Below the pieces are notes generated by a model that was not told where the DNA came from, made no database searches, and saw nothing but the letters and a program-made list of their open reading frames with translations. Shown here one piece after another: positions 1 through 10,518 of a stretch of DNA of 64,000 nt (position 1 is its first letter; each line of letters starts with the position of its first letter). The stretch is from the NCBI GenBank assembly GCA_963514095.1, contig OY741280.1:12442861-12506860 (forward strand). The letters are read 5' to 3'. This stretch comes from Eutrigla gurnardus (taxonomy: Eukaryota > Chordata > Actinopteri > Perciformes > Triglidae). Made by a program: the position numbers and the translations under genes.

Positions 1-858
1 AGATGGCGAGGGGGGCTGGTTGTAACATTGACCACGGTGCTGCGTGATCAATAGCTCCTTTGAGAAGGAGGCGGAGATGAAAGAGAAGGCCGAAGATTTA
101 ACACACCAGTACTCTGAATCAGGTATCTCAGAGAGGACAAACAGGTCCAGTAGACACACAGGGTAATCCATCTAAATCTTTTTTTTTAATTTCTTTTATG
201 CGCTGTGAAATCTATTGAACATCAAGGAGTGTTTCCTTTGAATTCAGGGGTCAGGCAGCTTTAAACCATCAAGGCAAAAACAAATAAAAACAACCAGTTG
301 ACTTAAAACACGATTCTATCTTCACTGAGTAATTAATCATCACATCTACCACCCACCATGTCCTTGGGGATGGGGGTTTTTTTTTGGACGGCCAAACTTT
401 AGTGGCGTACATGTGCCGGGGCCTTTAACTGGAGCGAGAAACATCGATGTGCTTCACACAAGAATCAAGGTCATCATTAAAATTTCAAAGACTTCAAAGC
501 AATCCAGTTCTAAGTACCGCTTAAATTGACCATTAAGAGAAGCAAAAAAAAAAACATAGATGAGTTTGGCATCTTAAAAAATTCTCTTTCATCCCGTGCA
601 TCGTGTTTGTGTGATAAACCCATCGAGGGAAGGTTTAGTGGGCAAAAGCTACGAAGCAAACACAACTCCGGAGTGCTCTGGGAGGCCAAAGTACGTCAGG
701 AGCGCTCGTTTTGTTCACTGACGTGTTTGCAAAGTGAATGAACCATCACTTTGTAGTGAAGTTAGTTCAACTTTTCTGGTCTGGATTTGGAACTAGAGTG
801 TTTATGTGCCGATTGTGTCCGTTGTGCACTCTTGTTTGTGATTCTGGTGCCCTTTCAG

Positions 859-1055
859 AGCGCCGCACTCTCCCAGGATCCTCCTGGAGCTTTCCCAGAT
901 GGCCTGCAGAACTCCCACCCGTCTCTGAAGTGGCATCGCTGCCAGGCCCGCCACTCGCTGCAGGGCGGACAAGACTGGAGACTTGGCACCTTCTCTCTTT
1001 CTCCCAGGACAAAGGAGCAACTTTTGGAGGTCATCTCGGTGTTCTTGGACCAGCT
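859..1055 (+). CDS. Possible internal exon of an unrecognised gene (weak)
   Basis: A pyrimidine-rich stretch ending in CCCTTTCAG (851-858) could be a splice acceptor, and GTACGT at 1056 could be a donor. The 197 bases between are open in the frame starting at 859 and read SAALSQDPPGAF... to ...TKEQLLEVISVFLDQ, ending in a helix-like stretch. The exon would leave two bases over. The next plausible acceptor, GTTTTTGCAG ending at 1320, continues in phase for seven codons to a TGA at 1340-1342, which would make it the last coding exon. A short charged open segment at 55-122 (FEKEAEMKEKAEDL, donor at 123) might be an earlier exon, but its acceptor is poor. I do not recognise the protein. All frames here are rather open because the segment is GC-rich, so this may be chance. 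Confidence 0.2.
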
Positions 1056-1342
1056 GTACGTTCACTAAACTGGGAGGGGGATTTACATTTGTCATGATCA
1101 GAAATCTGGCAAGATGTAGTGGAATCTATAAAAAAATTGATGCTCGTTGTTCAGCATTCAACTAGTTACATTGTGCAGCAGCACAGTATGCACATGTCCT
1201 GATGATTTACTAATAAAGCAGACATAAGTTGATCAGACTGCCTTTTAGCAGCTTTTTGTAATTGTTCAATGAGAGAGAAGTGCAGTCACTGGTTCTTAAT
1301 TGGCGAGTGTGTTTTTGCAGCAGTGCTCTGCCTGATAGGTGA

Positions 1343-2200
1343 ATGGAGAGATGGCTTTAACAACCCCTGAACCAGCCTGGAGGCCAATCAGTGTGGGACT
1401 TGAGATTTCAGGTAAGTTCCATTGATTTAAACTATTCCATTAACTGGCAGGTGGCATAAAGTTCAGAGCTGGTGTTGTGCTAACTTTAGCACTCATTTGG
1501 CGGTTGCCTAGCAACAACAACAAAATAAGACAAAGCAAGCTGCACAAAGTGCTCAGACATCTTAAAAAAAAAAAAAACTACTCCTGTTCTCATTGTGACA
1601 GACCTGTGACATAAAGCTGAGTTGAGATGTAAAAAGCAGAAAATGCTCAAAAGGAACCTGGAGAGTCATAATTCAGATACGACACATTTCTAACTACGCT
1701 GATTTTTAATTATCGTGGAACGTAGTCACTATGAATAGCGGGAACATGAACTGTTCAACAGCAAACGGGATGGGATGGGCTGTATGGTGGCTGCTGTATG
1801 AGTGAATGGAAACAATTAGACATTTACAGTAAAGGACCAATCTGCAGTAAAAAACCAAGGTGACATTCACTGGTCACCTGTCTCCACTCCTGGATTTGCA
1901 TTAACCCGACGCTACCATGCGAAGGGTGTCTTTGGCAACTTTTTCAGTTGAGTTAATATTATTATTTCTTTTTTCTTTTTTTTGTAGATCAGAACTCCAA
2001 ATGTGATGTCAGGAGAAAATGGGGAGGAGTGGGGGAGATAAAGAAAGGGAGCAGAATTAAATGATACGGAAATTAGAGTAGGCGTAAATGACTCGGCGAG
2101 GGTGAAGGACGGAATAAATTGGATTGGACTGATTCTGGAGCCAGCAGATAAAATCCAGCAGGGATAAAAGAGGAGCGTCTACACTGTCATATGGAACAAG

Positions 2201-2201
<1 letters not shown>
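1343..2201. other. Gene-free single-copy DNA
   Basis: No exon-like segment or repeat is visible. If the weak exon chain to the left is real, this would hold its 3' untranslated region; an AATAAA occurs at 2113. An octamer-type POU motif ATTTGCAT lies at 1894-1901, which is not unusual for this length. Confidence 0.4.

Positions 2202-2238
<37 letters not shown>
2202..2238. repeat. (TG)n microsatellite
   Basis: Uninterrupted TG dinucleotides, followed by TATAC. It is the first of three GT-rich tracts within 450 bp, all in the same orientation. Confidence 0.95.
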
Positions 2239-2241
<3 letters not shown>

Positions 2242-2364
2242 CAACCAAAATTCATTCATTTGTTCACTATTCTCTCTCTCCCCCTCCCTCCCTCCATTCC
2301 TTTCTGGTGATCTTGCCATCCTGTACTCTTTTCCTGTTGTTGGGGTGGAGGTTTGGAAGTTGTG

Positions 2365-2405
2365 CATGTGTTGGTGTGTGTGTGTGTGCGTGTGTGTATG
2401 TGTGT
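2365..2405. repeat. Imperfect (TG)n microsatellite
   Basis: TG-rich tract broken by single GG, CG and TA interruptions, typical of an older, decaying microsatellite. Confidence 0.8.
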
Positions 2406-2570
2406 ACTTCTGGTTGTGGTGGGGTTAAGTACGCATGTTGCAGGATGTGTTGTGATAAAAGACATTCCTGACCGGTGCCATCTCTGGCAACCTGGCTGCT
2501 CCACCGTCTCCTCCAGCTGGAAAGCCGGGAGTCCTAAGCCAATTCTGTTCAAGTCGCACCTGCCTCAATC

Positions 2571-2571
<1 letters not shown>

Positions 2572-2652
<81 letters not shown>
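2572..2652. repeat. (TG)40 microsatellite
   Basis: Eighty-one uninterrupted bases of TG. Long perfect tracts like this are normally length-variable between individuals and can adopt left-handed DNA. Confidence 0.97.
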
Positions 2653-2655
<3 letters not shown>

Positions 2656-5600
2656 ACTCCAGAAGTAGTGTTTATCCCCAAGGCACAACATGCCAAAGAG
2701 TGAAAAAAGGAGAGCAGTAAGACAGGGGTGAAAACGGTGGGTTTAGAGGGAATATGATACGAGTAGGAATATGAAAAAATAAAAAAAAACAGAGAGAGAG
2801 TGAGAATGAGAGTGAGAGAGAAAGCCACAGATGGGTCCAGATCAAGAAGGCAACTGGAAGAGCATCCAGGGAGGCAGTCAAAGGCAAGCCCTGAGGGGAG
2901 TAGAGAGAGAGGGGAAGACAGAGCGTGAGTACACCCCCTCCCCCAGAGAACGTAGAGCTCCTGACCACAGACAAAGAGAATGACTTCTATCCAACCATGG
3001 CTGGTAAATCAACTGTTGATAGGAGAGCTAGGGAGAGAGATAGTACCCTACGTCCCCATGCATGCGTCAGTGTGACAGTAAGATTTGAGCAGCGGGTCAG
3101 GGGCCCAACCGGCTTCGTTTTTCTCCCGAGGCGAGGGTGCCGTTATGTAACTGAACTTGACCTCCGACTTCCCTACAGAGAGGAGACCGACGTACGACCA
3201 ATAGATTTTCATGCTGAAAGTAACAGCCTTTTTCAGTGTTGATGAACATTATATTTGCATTAAAAGGTCTTCATGGGTCCATTCGGTTGCTTGTAACCGA
3301 GTAGACCTGTGAAATTCTACTCTAAGTGGGTGTATAAAGGCTCCTGCTACGTTCCCATGGGTTTCTGGTTTGTGTGAGAGTTAATATAATAATAGTGGAT
3401 CCAGTGATGTGTCAAAGTCATCGCAGGAGAAGAGAAGATTGTGTTTTTTTTTTTAAAGGCGAGACAGAGAGTAACTATGATAATGACTTGGCTAGAATGA
3501 TATGTATTTTCAACCGCTGCTACTTGTCAGCTGGCGGCACATCATGCTGTGGGCAGCGTTGGTGTTCTCCGTGTTTTTGGGTCTGTTAGAGTCGACCACA
3601 TTGTGGATAATAGTGAAGACCTCAAGTCTGCGTTACATATTATACTCATTCTATGCATCTCATTCTATCGACCGGTGAACCTTAGCGTGAACCCTTGTTG
3701 AAAAGTTGGAACCAAGTCAAAGCCGGATGACCTCTGTGCCTCCTGTTAAAAGCTACAAGTTCTTTAACTCGCCCCGAGGTGCCGAGACCTCCAGAGCGAA
3801 GCGAGAGCGTCGCCTGGTGAGTTGCTTTAATTACTTCTCTCCCTCCCTCGCCGCTAATACCTTCATTTTATTAGGCACAGGATCTGATTCATATGCATAG
3901 TGCAGACATAATTTTGATTTGAAATTCTTTCTTATCTGTTATGGCTGGGACTACCCCCCCCTGCATGACTGCATCCAAAATCAATTACCTCGCCTGGTCC
4001 CCTGGCGAGCGTTTCGACGGGGAGTGTGCAGGTTCTATCGCACACTTTTAACCTTAAAGACAATGTTGTTTTTCATGTTGAAGGACATCTCTGATTCTGG
4101 AGCCGCGTCGTGTTTTATGGATGAAGAGTTTGTCGTATTAATTCCCCCCAAAAAAACACACCCCTCATTCAAATCGCTCGCCGTGAATGTTGGAAGGAGT
4201 GATGTTTGTCATGTTGACTGAATGCAAAACTCCACTATAAAGCTTCAAGCTGCCATCCCTCCATGTAGACTTTCCACACAAAAAAACACCACCTCTGTCT
4301 GGAAGCCCACGTCATCACGCGGCATCTCGCCATCTCTTTTTACGGAAGGGTAACACCTGTGTTAAACAAACATCCCCCAAAGATGTTTGGCTATTCATTT
4401 GCAGCGACTTCTCGTTATGGATCCATTATAGAAAGTGCCCAATGCACCGGGGTGTAATGACACAGGCAACGCTCGCTGTAAAACAGTGGCATATGGCAAA
4501 ACTACACAACATTAAACATTTTGGAGAGCGCGCCTCCCCGGTGCCTAAATAGCACAGCGTTTTGGCAAATAAACCATTACATAGTGTGAATGACTTTTGG
4601 ACTCCTGTGCCAAGCTGAGCCTCTTAACCATGTTTTTACTGACACAAAGAAAGCAGAACACGCACACACAAAAAAAGATGGCAATCTGCATTCTCCACAT
4701 GCCACGCGTGAGTAAAGAGCAAAATATCAAAACAACGTAATTACAGGAACTACACATGTTCACATGGACACCATCCCGTTATTCAAGCACTCAACTTCAC
4801 AGTGGTAGAAGACCAAACACCTATTTATTCTCCCGAGGTGTTCCCGGCCCAGCAGGGAAACGTATAATCCCTCATAATCCCACACTTCTCCTCCCTCCTG
4901 AGGATGAGCCCTGGCTTCGGCCAAGAAAAACTTGTTTGTTGTTTTCGGTCATTACACAAAGCATGCGACCGCTTTGTAGCCCGTTGAGGAAAGTGACCCC
5001 ATGGCTCCACTACGGTCGCAGTAAACACGTGGTTAGCGCTGTGAATTCAAGCAAAAACAATTGTTTGGGTTGAGGCAACAAAACTGCTTATGTTTCGGAA
5101 AAAACAGCACGGTGGGGCTTAAAATAACTATGTAAACAAATGTAACATGAGTATGGAAAACGACATGAAGACCGGCTCCTGGTAAAAAAAAAAAAAGTTG
5201 TTTGACTCATCCTCACCCCTCCCATCTTGCGTAGGTTTTTCGGGCTTCATGCTTCTTCAGACGTTAAAGTATCAGACGGTATTTTGTGCCCTGACAATGA
5301 GGCTGTCCAACACACAGTAGACTATCATCTGCAAACCACTCGACTGGACGCTCACCAATACTTCCAAGTGACTTAGAATTAAAAATCCATAAAGAAAAAT
5401 TTAAAAAATCACATCAATCAAGCTTGTTCTCTGTTTAGCAGACACCCGCAGCATAAAAAGGCTCTCGTGACACCTTTTAGATAGACTTGCACCAGTAGCC
5501 TAAACAGATGCAACCCGAGCCTTCCTAACATATACACACACAGACACACTGTCTGCAGGCAATCACCAGCCAGCATCGCAACTGCACATTTTCGCTGGAA

Positions 5601-5970
5601 GTGGCCTCAAAGCCTTCCTCTTGCATCTGCTTCTGTGTGCCATGTAAAGCGCCTCAGTCATGCAGTCCCAGCCATTTCTGTGTGATTGATGTGAGTGCTT
5701 AGCTGGGCGACAGAGGTCACAGTGCCTGCGAGATTGTTTTAGCCCTACCTGCTCCTCTTTCCCACTTCCATCTCTTTTTACGTTTCTCTTCCGCCCCTCC
5801 CTCCCTCTCTCCCCACCTGGAGTGTCGTGAACCCTCTCCACACTCCCAACACCTAATTATATCCTGGACGTGTAAATGTATTCATATTCATGAAGGCACA
5901 GATGCTAAATTAACTGTGGCAGGGACACGTTGCACTGTGCCGACTGCACAATCTGCTTCCTCCACTTACA
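2653..5970. other. Gene-free single-copy DNA
   Basis: Mostly unique sequence with short A runs and GA-rich patches (2793-2822, 2900-2925). One consensus splice donor (CTG followed by GTGAGT at 3822) has no good acceptor before it. A homeodomain-type CTAATTAT lies near 5853. No gene, RNA gene or transposon end was found. Confidence 0.4.
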
Positions 5971-6175
5971 GAGGGGAGGGAGGGAGGGAGGGAGAGGAGG
6001 GAGGAAGGGGGCGTCGGAGCTGGAGGAGAGAACACTGAAGGGAGAGAGAGAGTTAAACAAAGAAGGGAAGGGGAAGAGGAAGAAAAGAGCCGAGGGGGGG
6101 GGGGGCAAAGCAGGGAAGAGAAGAGGAAGTGAGGAGGTGTGGAGGAAAACCGAGGAGGACTAGGACAAAGAGAAG
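5971..6175 (+). repeat. Purine-rich tract with GGGA repeats and G12 run
   Basis: About 200 bases that are nearly all A and G on the plus strand. The tract opens with five consecutive G-triplets separated by single A (5973-5993), which fits the four-G-run pattern for a G-quadruplex, and includes a run of twelve G at 6094-6105. Open frames through it are compositional artefacts. Confidence 0.8.
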
Positions 6176-6179
6176 GTGC

Positions 6180-6430
6180 AGGAAGGTTACGGCCGGACAG
6201 AGTCACTCATTCAACCTCCGATCACCTGAGATGTCACAATTACCGACCCCACCAAATGCCCCTGCGCCATCCTGCGCCCCGGTCACATGGGCCTCGGTGG
6301 CGATGAGTGACAAATCAAAAAGCCAGAGTGCATAAAAACTTGGGAGCCGGTGGCGGCGGAACGGTGCGGCGGGGAACTCAGGGGCAGATGGAGGGAGGTG
6401 CAGCGGTGCGCGGCGAACAGATGGCCTTTC
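6180..6430. promoter_or_regulatory. CpG-rich patch, possible regulatory DNA
   Basis: By eye about 19 CpG dinucleotides in 240 bases, higher than the surrounding sequence, with GGCGGCGG clusters at 6350-6375. It adjoins the purine-rich tract. No TATA box, consistent exon or start was found, so a promoter role is only a possibility. Confidence 0.2.
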
Positions 6431-8006
6431 CGAACTTGATATATGAAATTAATAACGTTTCTCAAATAGAATTCAGAAACAGGAATACATTACCTGAATT
6501 TTAATAACTGATTTTTGAGTGGGGGGGAGGGGAGCATTTGCATGTCAATGAGAGAGATGTGTGTACAATACAATGTGTTCAGTTCTAATGGTTGTTGTTT
6601 TTTTTCTCCCCTAATGGAAAAGCAGACAACAGAGGCAACCGTATTGTTCATTCGTCGTTGCTGGAATCACGGCAACTTTCGTCATTATTTTTGCCACCTT
6701 TATTTTTCCAACTTAAGCATGACTCGACAGTTTTATTAATCCAAACTTCGGAAATGTATTAAAATAAGTGAATCTCAGAAGACTAACAAAAGGTTTGAAC
6801 TCTTCACTCACCCTTTCCTCCACCGCCTGAATGGTAGAGAAAAAAACTATCCTTGAACCCGACGCTGACTGGCTGACTTTCACATTTCTACTTCAAGGCT
6901 TTCAGCAGCGTGGTTTCAGAAATGGGATTTTAGTGAGAGGTTTGGCTTCTTCGACAAAGAGTGTTATTCACTAATACTTGGATGTGCTCCCATCATAAAA
7001 CAGAAGCGTGCATATTCACAGACCTGCAGCACCGTGGCGTACGCTATACTGACACAACGGTTATTCAGGGCTCAGCTCACAAGGACGGCAATGAAAGAAA
7101 AATAAACTCAAATGTAATATTGCAGTTGAACATCAATGGATGGACATTTTTTAGATTTGCCGTCGACTCATTTTCTATAACCCAATCTTGACTGTGTGAG
7201 ATCGTACCCACACATGCAGGATGATAATGAAAGTATAAGTGGCAGGGAACATTTTTAGTAAAATAAAACTGCACAGAAGACAAGTTACCAGTCTAAATAA
7301 TTTGTCTTCTCTTTTAAAAAAACAGTTTTTAAATCTGTTGACAGGTCAGCTAGATTTCAGGAAGTCACTGCGTCTGGCCAAGAAGTAGTCCCCACATTTT
7401 TTACGATAAAGATCTGCCTATTAAACTAGAAGGGTAAATCAAAACGTTGCACTCTGTGGTTACAGATATGAAAGGAGTGCAGCAGCACTCATACTTGAAA
7501 TGTAAAATACATGGTCGCATTGTCGCCCCTCCTCATCTCAATGAGGGAGAGAGAAAGAGAGAGAGAGATGGGGAGGCAGAGGTGGTCACGCGAACTAGCG
7601 AGTGAAATAAGAGAGGGACCGCCGTGAATGCGAACAAAGCGGCGAATCAGAAGAATAAAAGTGATTTTCTGTTTGTGTCACGGCGTGCAAGTAAGCACAC
7701 ACACGCCCCCTCACAAACCTGTGGAGGGGAGGTGCCGCATTTTGACTCAATGCAGCCCAAGGCACACTTCATCCTGCTGTGGCCTGTCTGCTCTCTCCAT
7801 GTCTGTGTCAGCCGGTGGTTATCGGCCCGGGGTCACGACCCCATGTGGGCTCTGAATCCTGAACAAGGAAAGACAATATACCGACACCACCACACACTTC
7901 TAGTGGGTTTTAAGTGATGATTGAGAGGGATTGTTTTCATATCAGTCCATACGTTGTTATTCAGGAAAGGGTTGCATGTTATACCTCTTAAAAATGCCAA
8001 ATCTTA
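6431..8006. other. Gene-free DNA
   Basis: Unique sequence with a short (GA)n patch at 7541-7570. An octamer-type ATTTGCAT lies at 6536-6543. Nothing here supports an exon. Confidence 0.4.
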
Positions 8007-8014
8007 TTTTTCTT
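8007..8014. repeat. Target site duplication, left copy (TTTTTCTT)
   Basis: The eight bases directly before the transposon's CAGTGTTG terminus are identical to the eight bases directly after its other end (10030-10037). An 8-bp duplication is the hallmark of the hAT superfamily. Confidence 0.9.
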
Positions 8015-8025
8015 CAGTGTTGTAT

Positions 8026-8053
8026 AGTAACGAAGTAAAAATACTTCGTTACT
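8026..8053. repeat. Hairpin inside the hAT left terminus
   Basis: AGTAACGAAGTA (8026-8037) and TACTTCGTTACT (8042-8053) are perfect reverse complements around an AAAA loop. A perfect 12-bp stem this close to the end may be part of the transposase-binding structure; that role is inferred. Confidence 0.85.
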
Positions 8054-8680
8054 TTACTTAAGTAGTATTTTTTTATATTTGTACTTTACTTTACTACTTC
8101 TATTTCTGACGACTTTTACTTTTACTTCACTACATTTTCCGAAAAAAATCAGTACTTTTACTCCGTTACATTTACCTGAGCATCCTCGTTACTCGTTACA
8201 AAATAAGAAGGAACGTGACAGCCAATGGACAATCTTTGTTTTGTTGTAGTGGGACTAGTAGCCAATGATGTTGGGAGATACAGACCGCAAGACGTTATCA
8301 TTGGTTTACCCCGTTGTGCGGCGGATGAAATCAGCGGCCAAATTTCAAATTAATGGTCGCATTGTCATGCTAGTAGTAGTCTCAGACAAGTCGGGTCTCT
8401 AATGTTAGCCTACTTGAAGAGAAGGAGGAAGACAGAGAAGCAAAATGTCAGAGATGGAGGAGGTGACTGAATCGGTGACTGAACCTGCTGCTGAAACAAC
8501 CAGCATAGTGTTACTGTCAATCAGGCCCGGAGTGGCTAATCGGGAGGACCGGGACAATTCCCGGTGGGCCGGTCTGACTTTTGGGCCGCGAGGGCCGGTG
8601 TTCAATTATTATTTTTATTTATTTTTGTGCCGGTGTTCAGTCATGGCACTGAGTGGTGTGGGTATCACGTGTATGCGTCG

Positions 8681-8930
8681 CGGGGATTCCCGCAGGTAAA
8701 TAGACACAAGAACCCAGCCGAACTCTCGGCCCTGATGCCCCCAGACCATGGTGAAAAGCCCGCGGTCCTCACTAAAACACCGGCCCGCCCAGGTCCACAA
8801 GAGTCCACACAGGCGGACTCTCCGTCGAACGCGAAACGCCAAGACGCGCCGCACGCAAACCAGCCGGGAAACAGACAGCTGAACACGGCCGAACTATGGG
8901 CACTTGTGCCCACAAGGCTGTGTGAAAAGC
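8681..8930 (+). repeat. Copy 1 of a 364-bp tandem duplication inside the nested element
   Basis: The segment starting CGGGGATTCCCGCAGG recurs 364 bases later, with the same offset at both ends of the match. The second half (from about 8771) is essentially identical between copies, while the first half differs at many positions. Within each copy a diverged unit of about 170-190 bp is itself repeated (shared TGAAAA landmarks at 8752, 8923, 9116 and 9286), giving a two-level repeat. The frame stays open and gives repeats such as NRHKNPAELS and GNRQLNTAELWALVP; coding function is not shown. Confidence 0.85.
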
Positions 8931-9044
8931 CCGTGCAGCTCACTTAAGCACCGGCCGGTCCAGGTCCGCGCCACGCCACAATTACGCACCGCGAAGCCGG
9001 ACTTCTGCTCCGTCCGTACACACGTAAAACACTCGGGTGCGTTG

Positions 9045-9291
9045 CGGGGATTCCCGCAGGTAAATAGACACAAGAACCCAGCCGAACTGTCGGGACTATC
9101 ACCCTCAGAGCTGGCTGAAAAGCCCGCGGACATCGGTCAAACACCGGCCCGCCCAGGTCCACAAGAGTCCACACAGGCGGACTCTCCGTCGAACGCGAAA
9201 CGCCAAGACGCGCCGCACGCAAACCAGCCGGGAAACAGACAGCTGAACACGGCCGAACTATGGGCACTTGTGCCCACAAGGCTGTGTGAAA
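9045..9291 (+). repeat. Copy 2 of the 364-bp tandem duplication
   Basis: It matches 8681-8930 and then diverges after GTGTGAAAA, so the duplication ends within the unit. The near-identity of the distal part indicates a recent duplication or gene conversion inside the nested element. Confidence 0.85.
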
Positions 9292-10029
9292 ATACACGGA
9301 ATTACAAGGCTTTAGAGAACAGTGCGCTATTGTATGCTTAACATGTCAAGTTATAATTACATTATTTTAATATAATAGGTCGTGATCTAAAGTGGGCCGG
9401 TCTGAGGTATGAAACTCCAGGGCTGAAAATGAGTCCCACTCCGGCCCTGCAATAGACTTTAATGGTGAAGCAAAGAGTGTGTTGTTCCACGCAGTGAAAC
9501 TATACAGTCGAGGATTACTTTTTTGTTTGTTTGTTTTTGTTTTTTACTGCCCCTCGGCCCCTGAGCGTCTCCGTGGTCTAACGTGAGTGGGCTTGGCCTC
9601 TGCTAGCCAAAAACTGAACTCCTGGGTTATTGAATGATCTGTCTGTCTTTTTCTGGTGTTATTGGAGACCGTACCTGTGTTTGGAGAGTCCGAGTTTTGA
9701 TATAGCAAACCAGCTGATGATGACAGTCAGACTAATTTACATAGTGGTAGTGTTATTAATAAGTTAGCTTTTAAATCATGCAGCTGAAATCGCTATGTTT
9801 AGTATTACCTGTGGCCACGAAGGAGTGTGTGAGTGGGCAAATTTCTGATTGCGTTTTATTAACAGTACTTTTTACTTTTGATACTTAAGTACAGTAAATA
9901 CAAGCTACTTTTTTACTTTTACTCAAGTAATATTCTAGCAGGCAACTTTCACTTTTACTTGAGTAATTTTCCAGTAAGGTACTTTTACTTTTACTCAAGT
10001 ATGGCTTTTGGGTACTTTATACAACACTG

Positions 10030-10037
10030 TTTTTCTT
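10030..10037. repeat. Target site duplication, right copy (TTTTTCTT)
   Basis: Identical to 8007-8014, and marks the right boundary of the hAT element. Confidence 0.9.
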
Positions 10038-10094
10038 CACTATAAACTTAAATTCTAATGCTTGCAGGAATAAGAGTTTCAGCTGTAGCTGAAA

Positions 10095-10518
10095 CAGGGT
10101 AGCTGTGATTAATCACGTTTAATCACCATTCCTAAATATATGAAAAATTCCCATTTTCTCTGTATATTGTTGTGGGAATGGAAAGATAAATGACAGAAGG
10201 TGTATAAGCACCAGAATATGAAGCCTCCACAAATAGAGATGCCCTGATACCACTTTTTACAAAGATTTAAATGTCATACTTACCATGACAGTTCTAACAA
10301 TAACTTTGAAAACATTCAACTTTGTGTTTTCCTGATATTAACAGAGCAGAGTTTGAAGTAGAGATATTAATAATTCAGTTACACAGTTAAAATAAATATT
10401 AAGGATCAAGAAGCTAAGAGACTAAGAGACACTCGCTAACGTTTATCGATAAAAAATGAGTGCATTAACTCAAAGAAATTAACTGACGTGCATTAATGCG
10501 TTCATTTTGACAGCCCTA
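10095..10518. mobile_element. Decayed DNA-transposon remnant(s)
   Basis: The right edge, TGCATTAATGCG followed by TTTTGACAGCCCTA, resembles the terminus of a very common vertebrate/teleost dispersed repeat whose ends read TAGGGCTGTCAA. GTGATTAATCAC (10105-10116), a perfect palindrome of the same GATTAATC theme, marks the left part. A piece resembling another common fish repeat (GATGCCCTGATACCAC) lies at 10238-10253. No matching left terminus or target duplication was found, so this is a decayed or composite remnant. The assignment rests on remembered consensus, not on a search. Confidence 0.5.

Larger units (their letters stand above)
8522..9449. mobile_element. GC-rich DNA transposon nested in the hAT element
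   Basis: The left end reads CAGGCCCGGAGTGG and the right end, reversed, reads CAGGGCCGGAGTGG, one mismatch in fourteen. CAAT occurs immediately outside both ends (8518-8521 and 9450-9453); removing the element and one CAAT gives continuous host sequence. The GC content is far above the AT-rich element around it. GTGGGCCGGTCTGA occurs as a direct repeat just inside each end (8564-8577 and 9392-9405), and ACCGGGA/TCCCGGT forms a 7-bp stem at 8548-8565. No transposase is present. The CAG-type ends resemble hAT elements, but the apparent 4-bp rather than 8-bp duplication does not fit, so the superfamily is left open. Confidence 0.75.
8015..10029. mobile_element. Non-autonomous hAT-type DNA transposon, carrying a nested insertion
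   Basis: The ends are inverted: the left begins CAGTGTTGTATA, and the reverse complement of the right end begins with the same twelve bases. An exact 8-bp target duplication flanks it. Both subterminal regions are packed with short ACTTTTACTT/ACTTAAGTA-type repeats, as in teleost hAT elements of the Tol2 kind. Removing the nested insertion at 8522-9449 leaves roughly 1.1 kb. A short open frame starts at 8445 (MSEMEEVTESVTEP...) behind a segment with CCAAT motifs and may be the remnant of a transposase start, but no catalytic or dimerisation domain is present. It is therefore a deletion derivative that would need a transposase supplied elsewhere. The perfect target duplication suggests moderate age. 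Confidence 0.9.

Noticed and set aside
3775..3822. Possible exon ending at a consensus GTGAGT donor
   Set aside because: The only upstream AG sites have poor pyrimidine tracts, and the peptide is not recognised.
5910..6206. Proline/serine-rich minus-strand frame
   Set aside because: Compositional product of the purine-rich tract.
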